Source of the DNA: Flavobacteriaceae bacterium
Lineage (GTDB): Bacteria > Bacteroidota > Bacteroidia > Flavobacteriales > Flavobacteriaceae
Length of the DNA stretch: 64,000 bases
NCBI GenBank assembly: GCA_024644745.1
Contig: JAHEHF010000004.1
Coordinates: 20,269 to 84,268 of the forward strand
Direction of reading: 5' to 3'
Shown here in pieces: positions 40,727 to 50,506 of the stretch. Made by a program: the position numbers and the translations under genes. The notes under the pieces are model-generated. The model was not told the DNA's origin. It did no database searches and was given only the letters and a program-made list of their open reading frames with translations. Position 1 is the first letter of the stretch, and each line of letters starts with the position of its first letter.

Positions 40727-42580
40727 ATGAAATATTTTCCCCATATTTTCATGTTGATTTTATTGCAATTTAGTTGTAAACAATCGACTTTGCAAAAGGA
40801 AGAAGCCTCAAAACAAGTTTCATACGCTTCTGAGGAGCAAATTATGATCGAGTCAGATCCTCAAAAGCAAGCTTATTTTGGTGAAACGCATGTGCACACC
40901 AGCTCTTCCATGGATGCATTTATTGGAGGCAACCGGCTGACACCAGAAGACGCCTATCGTTTTGCTCGAGGTGAAGAAGTATTGGTCAATGGAAGTATGC
41001 ATCGCCTGAAACGTCCTTTAGATTTTTGTGCAATTTCAGACCATGCGGAATATCTTGGGGAAACCTTTACCCTTATGAACCAGGGCTCCCCTGGTTACGA
41101 TGATCCGGTAGCAAGGCAAATGCGGGAAGCTGATAATTATGAGGATGCGATGGCATTGTTTGTAAAATACGTGATCACCCCGGCCCGAACAGGAGGGTCT
41201 TCACACCCTGATTTTTATCAGGGAAAAGCTTCGACGATGTCAGGCTGGCGCAAAAATATAAATGCCACAGAAAAATATTATGAACCGGGTAAATTTACAA
41301 CCTTTCATGCCTTTGAATGGACTTCGGCCCCTAATGCAGGTAATTTACATCGCAATGTGATTTTTAGGGATACCATCCTGCCAGAAATTCCCTTTAGCGC
41401 CAATGAAAGCAGGGATCCTCAAAAACTCTGGGCCTGGATGCAGCAGCAAATAGATCTTGGGTCAACCCTTTTGGCCATCCCACATAATTCAAACGGAAGC
41501 AAAGGCATGATGTTTCCTGAAGTCGATATAGAGGGCAAACCAATAACACAAGCCTATGCAACCATGCGTCAGAATATGGAACCTGTAATTGAAATGATGC
41601 AGATCAAAGGCAATTCTGAAGTACATCCTGACTTCTGGCCCAATGATGAATTTGCAGACTTTGAATTGGCCTACTCTATTCAAGATTACAGCGGGCGAAA
41701 ATTTGAAAAAAGAAACTATATCCGTTACGGTTTGGAGCGAGGTCTTAAATACGAGGAAGATCTGGGGGTCAACCCGTTCAAATATGGATTTGTTGGAGGC
41801 ACTGACAATCACAACGGAACACCGGGTAATGTGGAAGAAGATAATTATGGGGTTGGTAGCCATGGTTATGCTGATCAAACTGCTTTAAACAGGACAAATC
41901 AAGTAATTGACGGCTGGGCCACAGCTTATGATATTAATCCGGGTTCCCTGACAGGCGTTTGGGCGCAAAGCAATACACGAGAAGCAATTTGGGACGCAAT
42001 AAAAAAGAGAGAAACTTTTGCCACGAGTGGCCCAAGAATAAAGGTTCGATTGTTCGGTGGATATGGCTATGGGAACAATTACAAAGACCACTCTTTTATC
42101 GAAGATGGATATGCCAAAGGTGTACCTATGGGAGGCGATTTGAAGAAGGTCAATGGTAAAACCCCACAATTCATCGTATGGGCGATAAAAGACCCTATTG
42201 GACCGGGACTTGACCGGATTCAAATCATCAAAGGATGGATGGAAAAAGGAAAAATGAAAGAAAAAATCTACAATGTTGCTGTATCAGACAAAAGACAAAT
42301 CAAGGACGATGGCTCTGTGGATCCATTAGACGCAGCTATAGATTTAAAAACAGGTGATTTTAACAAGGCCAAAGGAAGCAACGAATTACAGACGGTTTGG
42401 ACAGATCCCGACTTTGAGGCCTCACAAAAAGCATTTTATTATGCCAGGGTCTTACAGATACCTACAGCACGATGGAACTTATATGATGAGATAAGATCGG
42501 GTGTGAAATTCCCTGAATCATCAGCTAAAACGATTATTGAAAGAGCCTGGACAAGCCCTATCTGGTATCAGGCAAATTAA
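40727..42580 (+). CDS. DUF3604 domain lipoprotein, paralog C (divergent from A/B)
   Basis: Lipobox LQFSC; GETHVHTSSSMDA, AISDHAEYLGE, IPHNSNGSKG, GGTDNHNGTPGNVEEDNYG, IERAWTSPIWY. Confidence 0.92.
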   Translation: MKYFPHIFMLILLQFSCKQSTLQKEEASKQVSYASEEQIMIESDPQKQAYFGETHVHTSSSMDAFIGGNRLTPEDAYRFARGEEVLVNGSMHRLKRPLDFCAISDHAEYLGETFTLMNQGSPGYDDPVARQMREADNYEDAMALFVKYVITPARTGGSSHPDFYQGKASTMSGWRKNINATEKYYEPGKFTTFHAFEWTSAPNAGNLHRNVIFRDTILPEIPFSANESRDPQKLWAWMQQQIDLGSTLLAIPHNSNGSKGMMFPEVDIEGKPITQAYATMRQNMEPVIEMMQIKGNSEVHPDFWPNDEFADFELAYSIQDYSGRKFEKRNYIRYGLERGLKYEEDLGVNPFKYGFVGGTDNHNGTPGNVEEDNYGVGSHGYADQTALNRTNQVIDGWATAYDINPGSLTGVWAQSNTREAIWDAIKKRETFATSGPRIKVRLFGGYGYGNNYKDHSFIEDGYAKGVPMGGDLKKVNGKTPQFIVWAIKDPIGPGLDRIQIIKGWMEKGKMKEKIYNVAVSDKRQIKDDGSVDPLDAAIDLKTGDFNKAKGSNELQTVWTDPDFEASQKAFYYARVLQIPTARWNLYDEIRSGVKFPESSAKTIIERAWTSPIWYQAN

Positions 42581-42687
42581 AACTGGATTTTACTATGAAC
42601 AATTTTATTCAATGAATGCACCAATAAAGTTTGAGGGATTTTATTTTCAGATTGAAGGTCTGATGCAAACTTGAATAATCAAGTACT

Positions 42688-44799
42688 ATGTTAGATATGA
42701 GCACAAAGAAAACCTTAAAATGGACTTTGATCATTATTGTTGGAGTTTTTATCGCCAGTTGGATCATTGTTCCTGTTATTGTCAAAAACTATGCGATCAA
42801 AAACAGTAAGGAGCTGTTGGGTCGCCAGATCGACATCAATCGGCTTAGATTTAATTTCTTCACGGGTAATATCCATATGAACGATTTTAAGATGTTTGAA
42901 CAAGACGAGAAAACGGTATTTGTTTCCTTCGACACCCTCAATGTGAACATTGAACCATATCAATTCATTTTTAACAAGAAAGTGGTTGAACAATTCTACC
43001 TTCAAGGCTTATATGTGAACATCATTCAACAGGATTCAACTTTTAATTTTGACGATCTGATCGCTTTTCACAGTGCTGAAGAGGAATCGGAGGAGCCTGA
43101 AGATGAAACGTCTTTTAAATATATCCTTTCCAACCTCGAACTCAAGGATGCTCAATTTGTTTATGAAGACAGGAACATTGATCATACAACAGACATAGAT
43201 GATTTTTCATTTTTCATCCCACAGATCAGCTGGGACCAGGAGGAGAAAAGCAACGCAGACATCAGGTTCAATTTCAAACAGGAGGGCTATTTGGAATCCA
43301 GCTTCAACATCAATCCTGTTGACGGTCAATACGATGCCAGGATCAAAATTTACCGCCTTTATCTCAATCCATTTTTAAAGCGGTTTCAAGAGTATGCAGA
43401 GGTTACCGAAGTTGAAGGATATTTAAATACGGACCTGGAAATCGTTGGCAATGTGAATGAAGCGGAAAAATCGGTCGTTTCGGGCAGAACAATTCTCAAC
43501 GATTTTTCAATGAAAGATACAGATTCCAAAGCGTTTTTATCTGCCGATAAAATCGTATGCACCCTCAAGGAGATAGATTATTATAATGATTCCTACCACA
43601 TTGATACCCTGGCCTTAATGAATCCTTATCTATTTTTTGAGCTGGATTCGATCAGCAATAATGTCTTTCGCATCTTCAAAATGGATTCTGATACGGCTGC
43701 AACGGATGTTTCAGAGCCGGAAACAACAGAGGTGGATAACGAAGTTACTTCTCAAGACAACTTGTTTTACGCGATCAATCACCTGAATTTGCAGGACGGA
43801 ATCCTTGACTACACCGACAACCTTACGGGTCAACCTTTCAATTATCATTTGAGCGAGATACAGGTTGATACCGACAGTATCTTCAGTGATTCAGAATGGG
43901 TCGAGGTCAATGCAAAGATGTTGCTGAATGAAAGGGGGACTTTGGTAGCCCAGGTGGGCTTCGATCCGGTAGATTACCTCGATGGCCGACTGGATATTTC
44001 TGTTGAGAAATTCCTTTTACCTGATCTTAATATTTACACGAACCACTATACCGGGCATTCCTTGCTCGACGGAGACATGTATTATTATTCCAAATCCAAA
44101 TTGGTGAACGGAATGATTGAAAGTGAAAACGAACTGATTGTCAAAAAACCAACAATCCGTGATGGCGAGGGAGGTCTTTACAGGTTACCCTTGAAATTTG
44201 CCTTATGGCTTCTCTCGGATTCGAATGGAGACGTATCTCTAAACGTTCCTGTCAGAGGCGATCTTAATGATCCGGAAATAGATGTCTGGAAACTGGTATG
44301 GACCACCTTGAAGAAGAAGATCACCGATACTGCTGACAATCCTGTCAATTCGCTCGCGCCGCTTGTCGACGCAGATCCCAAGGAACTTCAATCGATTGAA
44401 TTTAACTACGCTGATTCCCTGCTGACGGATCAGCATCTGAAGCAATTGAACTGGCTCCTGGAACTTGAACAAAAAAAGGAAGGCCTGTCAATTGATTTGA
44501 ATTATTTTGTTGATGAAGCGATTCAAAAAGATACAATTGCCATGATGCAGGCTTCTTCGGAGGGAAGGAAAATTGCAGATTCAACCTCGACAACTTCCGG
44601 AAATCAGGAGATTGACAAGAGTTCAATGGCTTATTCAGATACCAGGATCAGAAAAGTCAGAAATTATCTAAGTTCAAAATTTCCTGAAACTGCAATAAGC
44701 ACATCCGACAGGGATACATTATCACCCGAAAATACAGGAATCAGGCCAACCTTCAAGATTAAATTTTCACTGCAATCAGAGATGGACAGCATAAAATGA
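42688..44799 (+). CDS. DUF748/AsmA-like membrane-anchored protein
   Basis: N-terminal TM segment; NIHMNDFKMFEQDEKTVFVSFDTLNVNIEPY..., long beta-rich repeat architecture. Confidence 0.7.
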   Translation: MLDMSTKKTLKWTLIIIVGVFIASWIIVPVIVKNYAIKNSKELLGRQIDINRLRFNFFTGNIHMNDFKMFEQDEKTVFVSFDTLNVNIEPYQFIFNKKVVEQFYLQGLYVNIIQQDSTFNFDDLIAFHSAEEESEEPEDETSFKYILSNLELKDAQFVYEDRNIDHTTDIDDFSFFIPQISWDQEEKSNADIRFNFKQEGYLESSFNINPVDGQYDARIKIYRLYLNPFLKRFQEYAEVTEVEGYLNTDLEIVGNVNEAEKSVVSGRTILNDFSMKDTDSKAFLSADKIVCTLKEIDYYNDSYHIDTLALMNPYLFFELDSISNNVFRIFKMDSDTAATDVSEPETTEVDNEVTSQDNLFYAINHLNLQDGILDYTDNLTGQPFNYHLSEIQVDTDSIFSDSEWVEVNAKMLLNERGTLVAQVGFDPVDYLDGRLDISVEKFLLPDLNIYTNHYTGHSLLDGDMYYYSKSKLVNGMIESENELIVKKPTIRDGEGGLYRLPLKFALWLLSDSNGDVSLNVPVRGDLNDPEIDVWKLVWTTLKKKITDTADNPVNSLAPLVDADPKELQSIEFNYADSLLTDQHLKQLNWLLELEQKKEGLSIDLNYFVDEAIQKDTIAMMQASSEGRKIADSTSTTSGNQEIDKSSMAYSDTRIRKVRNYLSSKFPETAISTSDRDTLSPENTGIRPTFKIKFSLQSEMDSIK

Positions 44800-44854
44800 C
44801 ATAATTTTTTTATATTGGCGAAAATTGTTTATCCTTTAAAATCAAATTGAAATT

Positions 44855-45736
44855 ATGAAAAAAATACTTAAGGAACCTCTCTTGCATTTTATCGTGATAG
44901 GAGCCTTATTTTTCATGTTGTACGGATGGGTCAATAAGGAAGGTGACGGTGAGGAAACCATTTACTTTGACGATTATGATATGGATAATCTCATTGCAAG
45001 CTGGGAAATGCAATGGAAACGTTTACCCAGTCAGGAAGAGCTTAAGAGCCTTGTAGACCTGAATATCCGACAGGAGATCTTTTATCAGGAAGCACTCAAA
45101 ATGAATCTCGATCATAATGATGAGATCATTAAACGCAGACTGGCACAGAAAATGCAGTTTTTGTCAAATGATCTTGCCACTTTTAAGGAACCCACCCAAG
45201 AAGCCCTGCAGGACTATTACGAGGCCAATGTGGATAAATATCTAAGCCCTTTTGAATTTTCCTTTTATCAGATTGTTCTGAGCCCTGATCACAGAAAGAA
45301 CCCGGCAGAAGATGCTGAAAAACTTTTGAAGGAATTCGGAGCCTATGGTCCGGAGGCCCTTGCAGACAAGGGAGATCCGCTTCCTTTTCCATTTGAATAT
45401 GAAAACACAGATGCAGAGGATATTTCCAGGCAATTGGGTATGCAGTTTTCACGACGACTTGAAACTTTAGATACCGGAAAATGGACAGGACCAATCCAGT
45501 CTGGTTTTGGGATGCATCTTGTTTATCTGAAAACACGAAAAGACCCCCAACGCCCGCCTTTTGAATCCATTCAAAGAGAACTGACAAGGGATCTGGAATA
45601 TGAAACCCAGCAAAAGGTGAACGACCTGGTCTATGAAGAACTTAAAAAAAACTACAGGATAGAATTTGACCTGAATCCTGAAAAGTTTGACAAAGCCTAT
45701 GTGGAATTCCTTGAAGGAAAGGAGACAGATAACTAA
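44855..45736 (+). CDS. Membrane-anchored PpiC-type peptidylprolyl isomerase
   Basis: N-terminal TM (LLHFIVIGALFFMLYGWV); SurA-N-like IRQEIFYQEALKMNLDHNDEIIKRRLAQKMQFL; C-terminal SGFGMHLVYL. Confidence 0.8.
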   Translation: MKKILKEPLLHFIVIGALFFMLYGWVNKEGDGEETIYFDDYDMDNLIASWEMQWKRLPSQEELKSLVDLNIRQEIFYQEALKMNLDHNDEIIKRRLAQKMQFLSNDLATFKEPTQEALQDYYEANVDKYLSPFEFSFYQIVLSPDHRKNPAEDAEKLLKEFGAYGPEALADKGDPLPFPFEYENTDAEDISRQLGMQFSRRLETLDTGKWTGPIQSGFGMHLVYLKTRKDPQRPPFESIQRELTRDLEYETQQKVNDLVYEELKKNYRIEFDLNPEKFDKAYVEFLEGKETDN

Positions 45737-45737
45737 A

Positions 45738-46730
45738 ATGAAGACAAACCTTATTTATTTTCTGTTCCTGGTCCTCATGCTAGTTCCCCTGTCAACAAGG
45801 GCACATGAGATACGCCCCGCCTACCTGCAGATCAATCAGGTTGATGAATTTACCTACGAAGTATACTGGAAAGTTCCCAGCATGGGTGATGCCGTGCCAA
45901 GGATACAGCCAGTGTTCCCTGAGTCTTTTACCCTGGAAACCACCAAACAGCCCAATCAGATTCCGGGCTCTGTCATCTATTACTTCACGATAAGCTCTGA
46001 TGAAGGATTACAGGGTCAGAGAATCTTCATTCAGGGACTCAATAAAACACTGATAGACGTATTGGTAACTGTTGCTTATCTCAACGGAGAAAAGGCTACC
46101 CTGCTATTGCAGGCAGACAAAGATTCAGGAATCCTTCCTGGGGAGACCAAGGTAAGCGATGTGATTCAGACTTATACTGTTTTAGGCATTGAACACATTC
46201 TTCTCGGTATTGATCACCTGTTATTCGTTCTTGCCCTGATCATGATCACGAGGGGAAAATGGAGGATCCTTAAAACCATCACTTCCTTTACCCTTGCTCA
46301 TAGTATCACCCTTAGCCTGGCAGCACTGGGTTTGGTAAAATTTCCCGGTCCGCCGGTTGAGGCTGTTATTGCCTTAAGCATCGTTTTTCTTGCCATGGAA
46401 ATTCTAAAGAATCTCAGAGGGGAAGCGACGCTGACCAGTAAAAAGCCCTGGATCGTAGCTTTCACTTTTGGGCTGTTGCATGGTTTTGGATTTGCGGGAG
46501 CCCTCTCAGACATTGGACTTCCTCAAACTGAGATTCCCCTGGCACTCGCCTTTTTCAACATTGGCGTTGAGCTGGGACAGATCATATTTGTAATGGTCAT
46601 GCTGTTCGTGATTTATCTGATCAGCTTTAAAAAGCAATGGCCCGTGTATCTTAAAAAAATGCCGGCCTATGCCATTGGTTCCATTGCCGCTTTTTGGATG
46701 ATCCAACGCGTCGTTGGGTTTTGGAATTAA
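45738..46730 (+). CDS. HupE/UreJ family membrane protein
   Basis: GIEHILLGIDHLLFVLAL, FTLAHSITLSLAALG, FGLLHGFGFAGAL; signal peptide, so start refined from 45687 to ATG 45738. Confidence 0.88.
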   Translation: MKTNLIYFLFLVLMLVPLSTRAHEIRPAYLQINQVDEFTYEVYWKVPSMGDAVPRIQPVFPESFTLETTKQPNQIPGSVIYYFTISSDEGLQGQRIFIQGLNKTLIDVLVTVAYLNGEKATLLLQADKDSGILPGETKVSDVIQTYTVLGIEHILLGIDHLLFVLALIMITRGKWRILKTITSFTLAHSITLSLAALGLVKFPGPPVEAVIALSIVFLAMEILKNLRGEATLTSKKPWIVAFTFGLLHGFGFAGALSDIGLPQTEIPLALAFFNIGVELGQIIFVMVMLFVIYLISFKKQWPVYLKKMPAYAIGSIAAFWMIQRVVGFWN

Positions 46731-46807
46731 TCTCCATAAATGCTTGCTATTGAGGCTTTATTTTTTTAATTTTAAATAGTATTCATTGCTCATTTAAAAG
46801 CTGTTTC

Positions 46808-47170
46808 ATGAAACATGCTATCTCATTCTCGGCAATTATAGGGCTTGCATTTCTAAGTATTCGTTTTGTTGGTCTTTTTATTGATCTTCCCTATAACAAC
46901 CTGTTTCTCATTTTTGGACTGGGCATTTTAGTTCTAGTAACTTTACCCCTCTATCTTCTTGAACAATCGCACTATGCAAAGTTGAAGCGATCTATACTGC
47001 GCAAATACAAAAAGGAAAAAACATCAAATAAGAAAGAAGCAATCAAAAAGAAAACCGGGGTCAATTATCCTTCCTTCAGAAGACAAAAAAGCGGCCTGAC
47101 CTGGCGAGGTGGGAGCGTTCATGGATCAAGTGCCCAACGCAATGAAAGAAAAGGCTTTCTAAAACATTGA
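46808..47170 (+). CDS. Hypothetical membrane protein with basic C-terminus
   Basis: Two predicted TM segments then K/R-rich tail; no recognised family. Confidence 0.5.
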   Translation: MKHAISFSAIIGLAFLSIRFVGLFIDLPYNNLFLIFGLGILVLVTLPLYLLEQSHYAKLKRSILRKYKKEKTSNKKEAIKKKTGVNYPSFRRQKSGLTWRGGSVHGSSAQRNERKGFLKH

Positions 47171-47258
47171 AATCGCTTCTCAGCCCTTTTTGTGTGAAGG
47201 ACCTACTTCCCACCCCGTGACTTCTGTATTCTCTCTAGTGAAGGCTTCAGTCTTACCA

Positions 47259-48047
47259 TCAAGGCTTGATTGCCTCAATGGCAAAAACCATGGGGATTTT
47301 GTTTTCTAAATGTTTTATTCTAAACTTTTTAGGCGAAGATTCGATCGTATGGTTAAAACAATTATAGGGGGAATAATCATATTCATCAAGTGAATTAATA
47401 GCAAGCCCGCAATTGATCAAACTATTCAGTATTTCACTCAAACTATGGTTCCATACGACACTTTGAGGATTGATCCTGGCCTTTTTATCTGCATAGGTTC
47501 CCTTTTCAATTTCAACAATAGATCCGGTATTGAAATAATTGTATTGAATTCTTTTAAAATCTTCATCAAACATCCAAACGAACGGATGGAACTCAACAAA
47601 AATAAATTGTCCCTTTGGTTTTAAATATCTCGAAACAATACCTGCCCATTTTTTCAAATCAGGAAGCCATCCAATTGTCCCATAACTCGCAAAAACGATA
47701 TCAAATTGACGATCCAAATGTTTTGGCAAATCATATAGGTCGCATTGAATGAAAGAAGCATCTACATCACATTGAGACGCGAGTTCCTGAGCCCTTTGGA
47801 TCGCTTTGTCTGATAAATCTATTCCCGTTACACTTGCTCCCTCCCGGGCCAGTGAAATTGTATCCTGTCCGAAATGGCATTGAAGATGCAAAATTTCTTT
47901 ACCCCTTAGATCTCCAAGCAGTTCAAGCTCTATAATATTCAAGGAAGATTTTCCCGAAAGAAATCCCTTCATATCATAAAATTCAGATTCCATATGCACA
48001 TCGACACGTTGATTCCAGGATTTCCTATTGATTTCTTTATAATTCAT
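47259..48047 (-). CDS. Class I SAM-dependent methyltransferase
   Basis: GKEILHLQCHFGQDTISLAREGASVTGIDLSDKAI motif. Confidence 0.92.
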   Translation of the reverse strand: MNYKEINRKSWNQRVDVHMESEFYDMKGFLSGKSSLNIIELELLGDLRGKEILHLQCHFGQDTISLAREGASVTGIDLSDKAIQRAQELASQCDVDASFIQCDLYDLPKHLDRQFDIVFASYGTIGWLPDLKKWAGIVSRYLKPKGQFIFVEFHPFVWMFDEDFKRIQYNYFNTGSIVEIEKGTYADKKARINPQSVVWNHSLSEILNSLINCGLAINSLDEYDYSPYNCFNHTIESSPKKFRIKHLENKIPMVFAIEAIKP

Positions 48048-48161
48048 TTCTTACTACAGGTCCTTTTTTTAATTTTTTGTTCATTAAAATTTTGTCATTG
48101 TTGCATGATTCTTATTGAAAATAAGCAGTTATGATTTGTCATCAACTTGTCTCAAAATACC

Positions 48162-49055
48162 TTATCCGGGATCAACCTGCAAGAGCATCTTTTTGATCTT
48201 CTTGAAAGCCTCAACAAAGATAAAGGCTATAAAACCAACAATCAAGCCCACCATCAATTCAGCGATAATGATAGGTAATGCATGTAAAAAATCATGAATT
48301 TCCTTGACATTATGAACAAACATCCCTCCTCCTACCAATAACATCGCAAGTGTCCCAACAACGGCGAGTAACTGAATCAACTTCGGGAGCGAATATACCA
48401 AACCTTTGCCCATCACGACAAAGGAAGATTTGACAAATCGCTGCCTTCCTCTGGCATTTTGAATAAGTTTCATACCAACATCATCCATACGTACCATCAA
48501 TGCAACAATTCCATAAACGCCAATGGTCGCGACGATGGCAACAATTGAAACCACCAAAATTTGTTCGAGCAGCGGCTGTTCAGTAACGGTTCCCAAGGCA
48601 ATCATGATGATTTCCAAAGACAAAATAAAATCTGTAATGATGGTCGACCTGATCTTAGCCTTTTCAACCACAAGTAATTCCTCTTCGCTCCTGAACTCAG
48701 TCTTTTTTTGTTGCTCCTGCTTTTTGTGAAATAAAACATGGATAATTTTTTCCACCCCTTCATAACTCAGATAAAGGCCTCCAATAAGCAAAATTGGTAC
48801 GATCATAAAAGGTGCAAAGGCAGATAACAAAAAGGCAAAAGGTAAAATAAGCAGTTTGTTGAGAAAAGAACCTTTTGTGATCGCCCAAAGTACGGGTAAT
48901 TCTCTCGAGGCTCTGAAACTGGAGGCTTTTTCGGCTCCGACGGCCAGATCATCCCCGAGCACTCCTGCCGTTTTTTTAGTGGCGAACTTTGCCATGAGGG
49001 CTACATCGTCCATCAAAGCCGCTATATCATCCAAAATTGCAAAAAATCCTGTCAT
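48162..49055 (-). CDS. DUF808 family membrane protein (YedI-like)
   Basis: MTGFFAILDDIAALMDDVALMAKFATKKTAGVLGDDLAVGAEKASSFRASRELPVLWAITKGSFLNK. Confidence 0.93.
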   Translation of the reverse strand: MTGFFAILDDIAALMDDVALMAKFATKKTAGVLGDDLAVGAEKASSFRASRELPVLWAITKGSFLNKLLILPFAFLLSAFAPFMIVPILLIGGLYLSYEGVEKIIHVLFHKKQEQQKKTEFRSEEELLVVEKAKIRSTIITDFILSLEIIMIALGTVTEQPLLEQILVVSIVAIVATIGVYGIVALMVRMDDVGMKLIQNARGRQRFVKSSFVVMGKGLVYSLPKLIQLLAVVGTLAMLLVGGGMFVHNVKEIHDFLHALPIIIAELMVGLIVGFIAFIFVEAFKKIKKMLLQVDPG

Positions 49056-49101
49056 GTGCTGCTTGTTTTAATCAAGGGTAAAATCAAAATACCTTATTTT
49101 A

Positions 49102-49575
49102 TTATTCATGATGGTAAGGTTCGTTTTTTAAGATGGTAAAGGCCCGGTATAACTGCTCGACAACAAACAAACGAATCATTTGATGAGAAAAGGTCATTTT
49201 CGACAATGATATTTTACCTTGTGCAATTCGATAAACCGCATCCGAAAATCCATAAGGCCCTCCAATGACCAATACAAATCTCTTTAACCCCGCATTCATT
49301 TTCTTTTGCAGAAACTTTGAAAAATCAATTGACCTGAACATCTCTCCTTTTTCGTCAAGCAACCACAATTGATCGCCTGGCTCCACTTTTTTGAGAATCA
49401 GCTCGCCCTCCTTCTCTTTCTGGTCCCTTTCAGACATATTTTTAACCTGTTTCAGGTCCGGAATCAGTTCCATCTCGAATCTGATGTAATGTTTCAATCG
49501 CTTCTCATAAGCATCAATAAGTTGTTTCAAATTTTTATCATCGGTTTTCCCTATGGCCAAAACTTTGATTTTCAT
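49102..49575 (-). CDS. rlmH: 23S rRNA (pseudouridine1915-N3)-methyltransferase RlmH
   Basis: 157 aa; FVLVIGGPYGFSDAVYRIAQGKISLSKMTFSHQMIRLFVVEQLYRAFTILKNEPYHHE. Confidence 0.97.
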   Translation of the reverse strand: MKIKVLAIGKTDDKNLKQLIDAYEKRLKHYIRFEMELIPDLKQVKNMSERDQKEKEGELILKKVEPGDQLWLLDEKGEMFRSIDFSKFLQKKMNAGLKRFVLVIGGPYGFSDAVYRIAQGKISLSKMTFSHQMIRLFVVEQLYRAFTILKNEPYHHE

Positions 49576-49583
49576 GGAAGTCG

Positions 49584-49614
49584 TTGTTTTGGTAAAGATA
49601 AAGACTTATTTTTG
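49584..49614 (+). promoter_or_regulatory. Bacteroidota-type promoter for nadC
   Basis: TTG (49584-49586), 20-nt spacer, TATTTTTG (49607-49614). Confidence 0.55.
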
Positions 49615-49634
49615 TAACAATAAAAATAAATCTA

Positions 49635-50492
49635 ATGATCAGTAAAGCCCAGATGGCCAAAGAGCTTGAGTTCATTATAAAAAACGGGATCAGGGAGGAT
49701 ATAGGAGAAGGAGATCACAGCTCACTGGCATGCATTCCCGAAGATGCAAAAGGACAGGCCAAATTACTGGTCAAGGAGAATGGCATCATTGCAGGCGTGG
49801 CATTTGCCAAAATGATATTTAAAGAAGTTGACCCGGATTTAAAAGTTGAGACCTTTTTGATAGACGGCGATGAGGTCAAGGTGGGTGACATTGTATTTTA
49901 TGTAACGGGCAGTTCTCAGTCTATCTTAAAATCTGAAAGACTGGTATTGAATGCGATGCAGCGTATGAGTGCCATTGCGACCAAAACAAGGAAATTTGTC
50001 AAACTGCTGGAAGGCACCCCGACCAAAATTCTGGATACCAGAAAAACAACCCCCGGAGTCAGAGCCATTGAGAAGTGGGCCGTTAAAATTGGTGGTGGCG
50101 AGAACCATCGGTTTGCCCTTTACGACATGATCATGTTAAAGGACAATCATATTGATTTTGCAGGAGGTATAGATCAGGCCATCAAAAAAACCAAGGATTA
50201 TTTAAAGGAAAAGAACCTTGATCTTAAAATAATTGTGGAGGCAAGGGATCTTGACGAGATTCAACAAATTCTCGATCATCAGGGAATTCACAGGATCCTG
50301 ATTGACAATTTTGACTATGCGGAAACCGAAAAGGCGGTCAGCCTTATCGCTGGGCAATGTGAAACTGAATCATCAGGGGGGATTACGCTTCAGTCAGCAA
50401 GACGTTACGCCGAATGTGGTGTGGATTATATCTCAACAGGGGCACTTACGCATTCGATTCGAAATATGGACCTGAGCCTGAAGGCCTTTTGA
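49635..50492 (+). CDS. nadC: Nicotinate-nucleotide pyrophosphorylase (carboxylating)
   Basis: EDIGEGDHSSLACIPED, LDTRKTTPGVRAIEKWAVKIGGGENHRFALYDMIMLKDNHI. Confidence 0.97.
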   Translation: MISKAQMAKELEFIIKNGIREDIGEGDHSSLACIPEDAKGQAKLLVKENGIIAGVAFAKMIFKEVDPDLKVETFLIDGDEVKVGDIVFYVTGSSQSILKSERLVLNAMQRMSAIATKTRKFVKLLEGTPTKILDTRKTTPGVRAIEKWAVKIGGGENHRFALYDMIMLKDNHIDFAGGIDQAIKKTKDYLKEKNLDLKIIVEARDLDEIQQILDHQGIHRILIDNFDYAETEKAVSLIAGQCETESSGGITLQSARRYAECGVDYISTGALTHSIRNMDLSLKAF

Positions 50493-50506
50493 GGATTTTA
50501 TCATCA

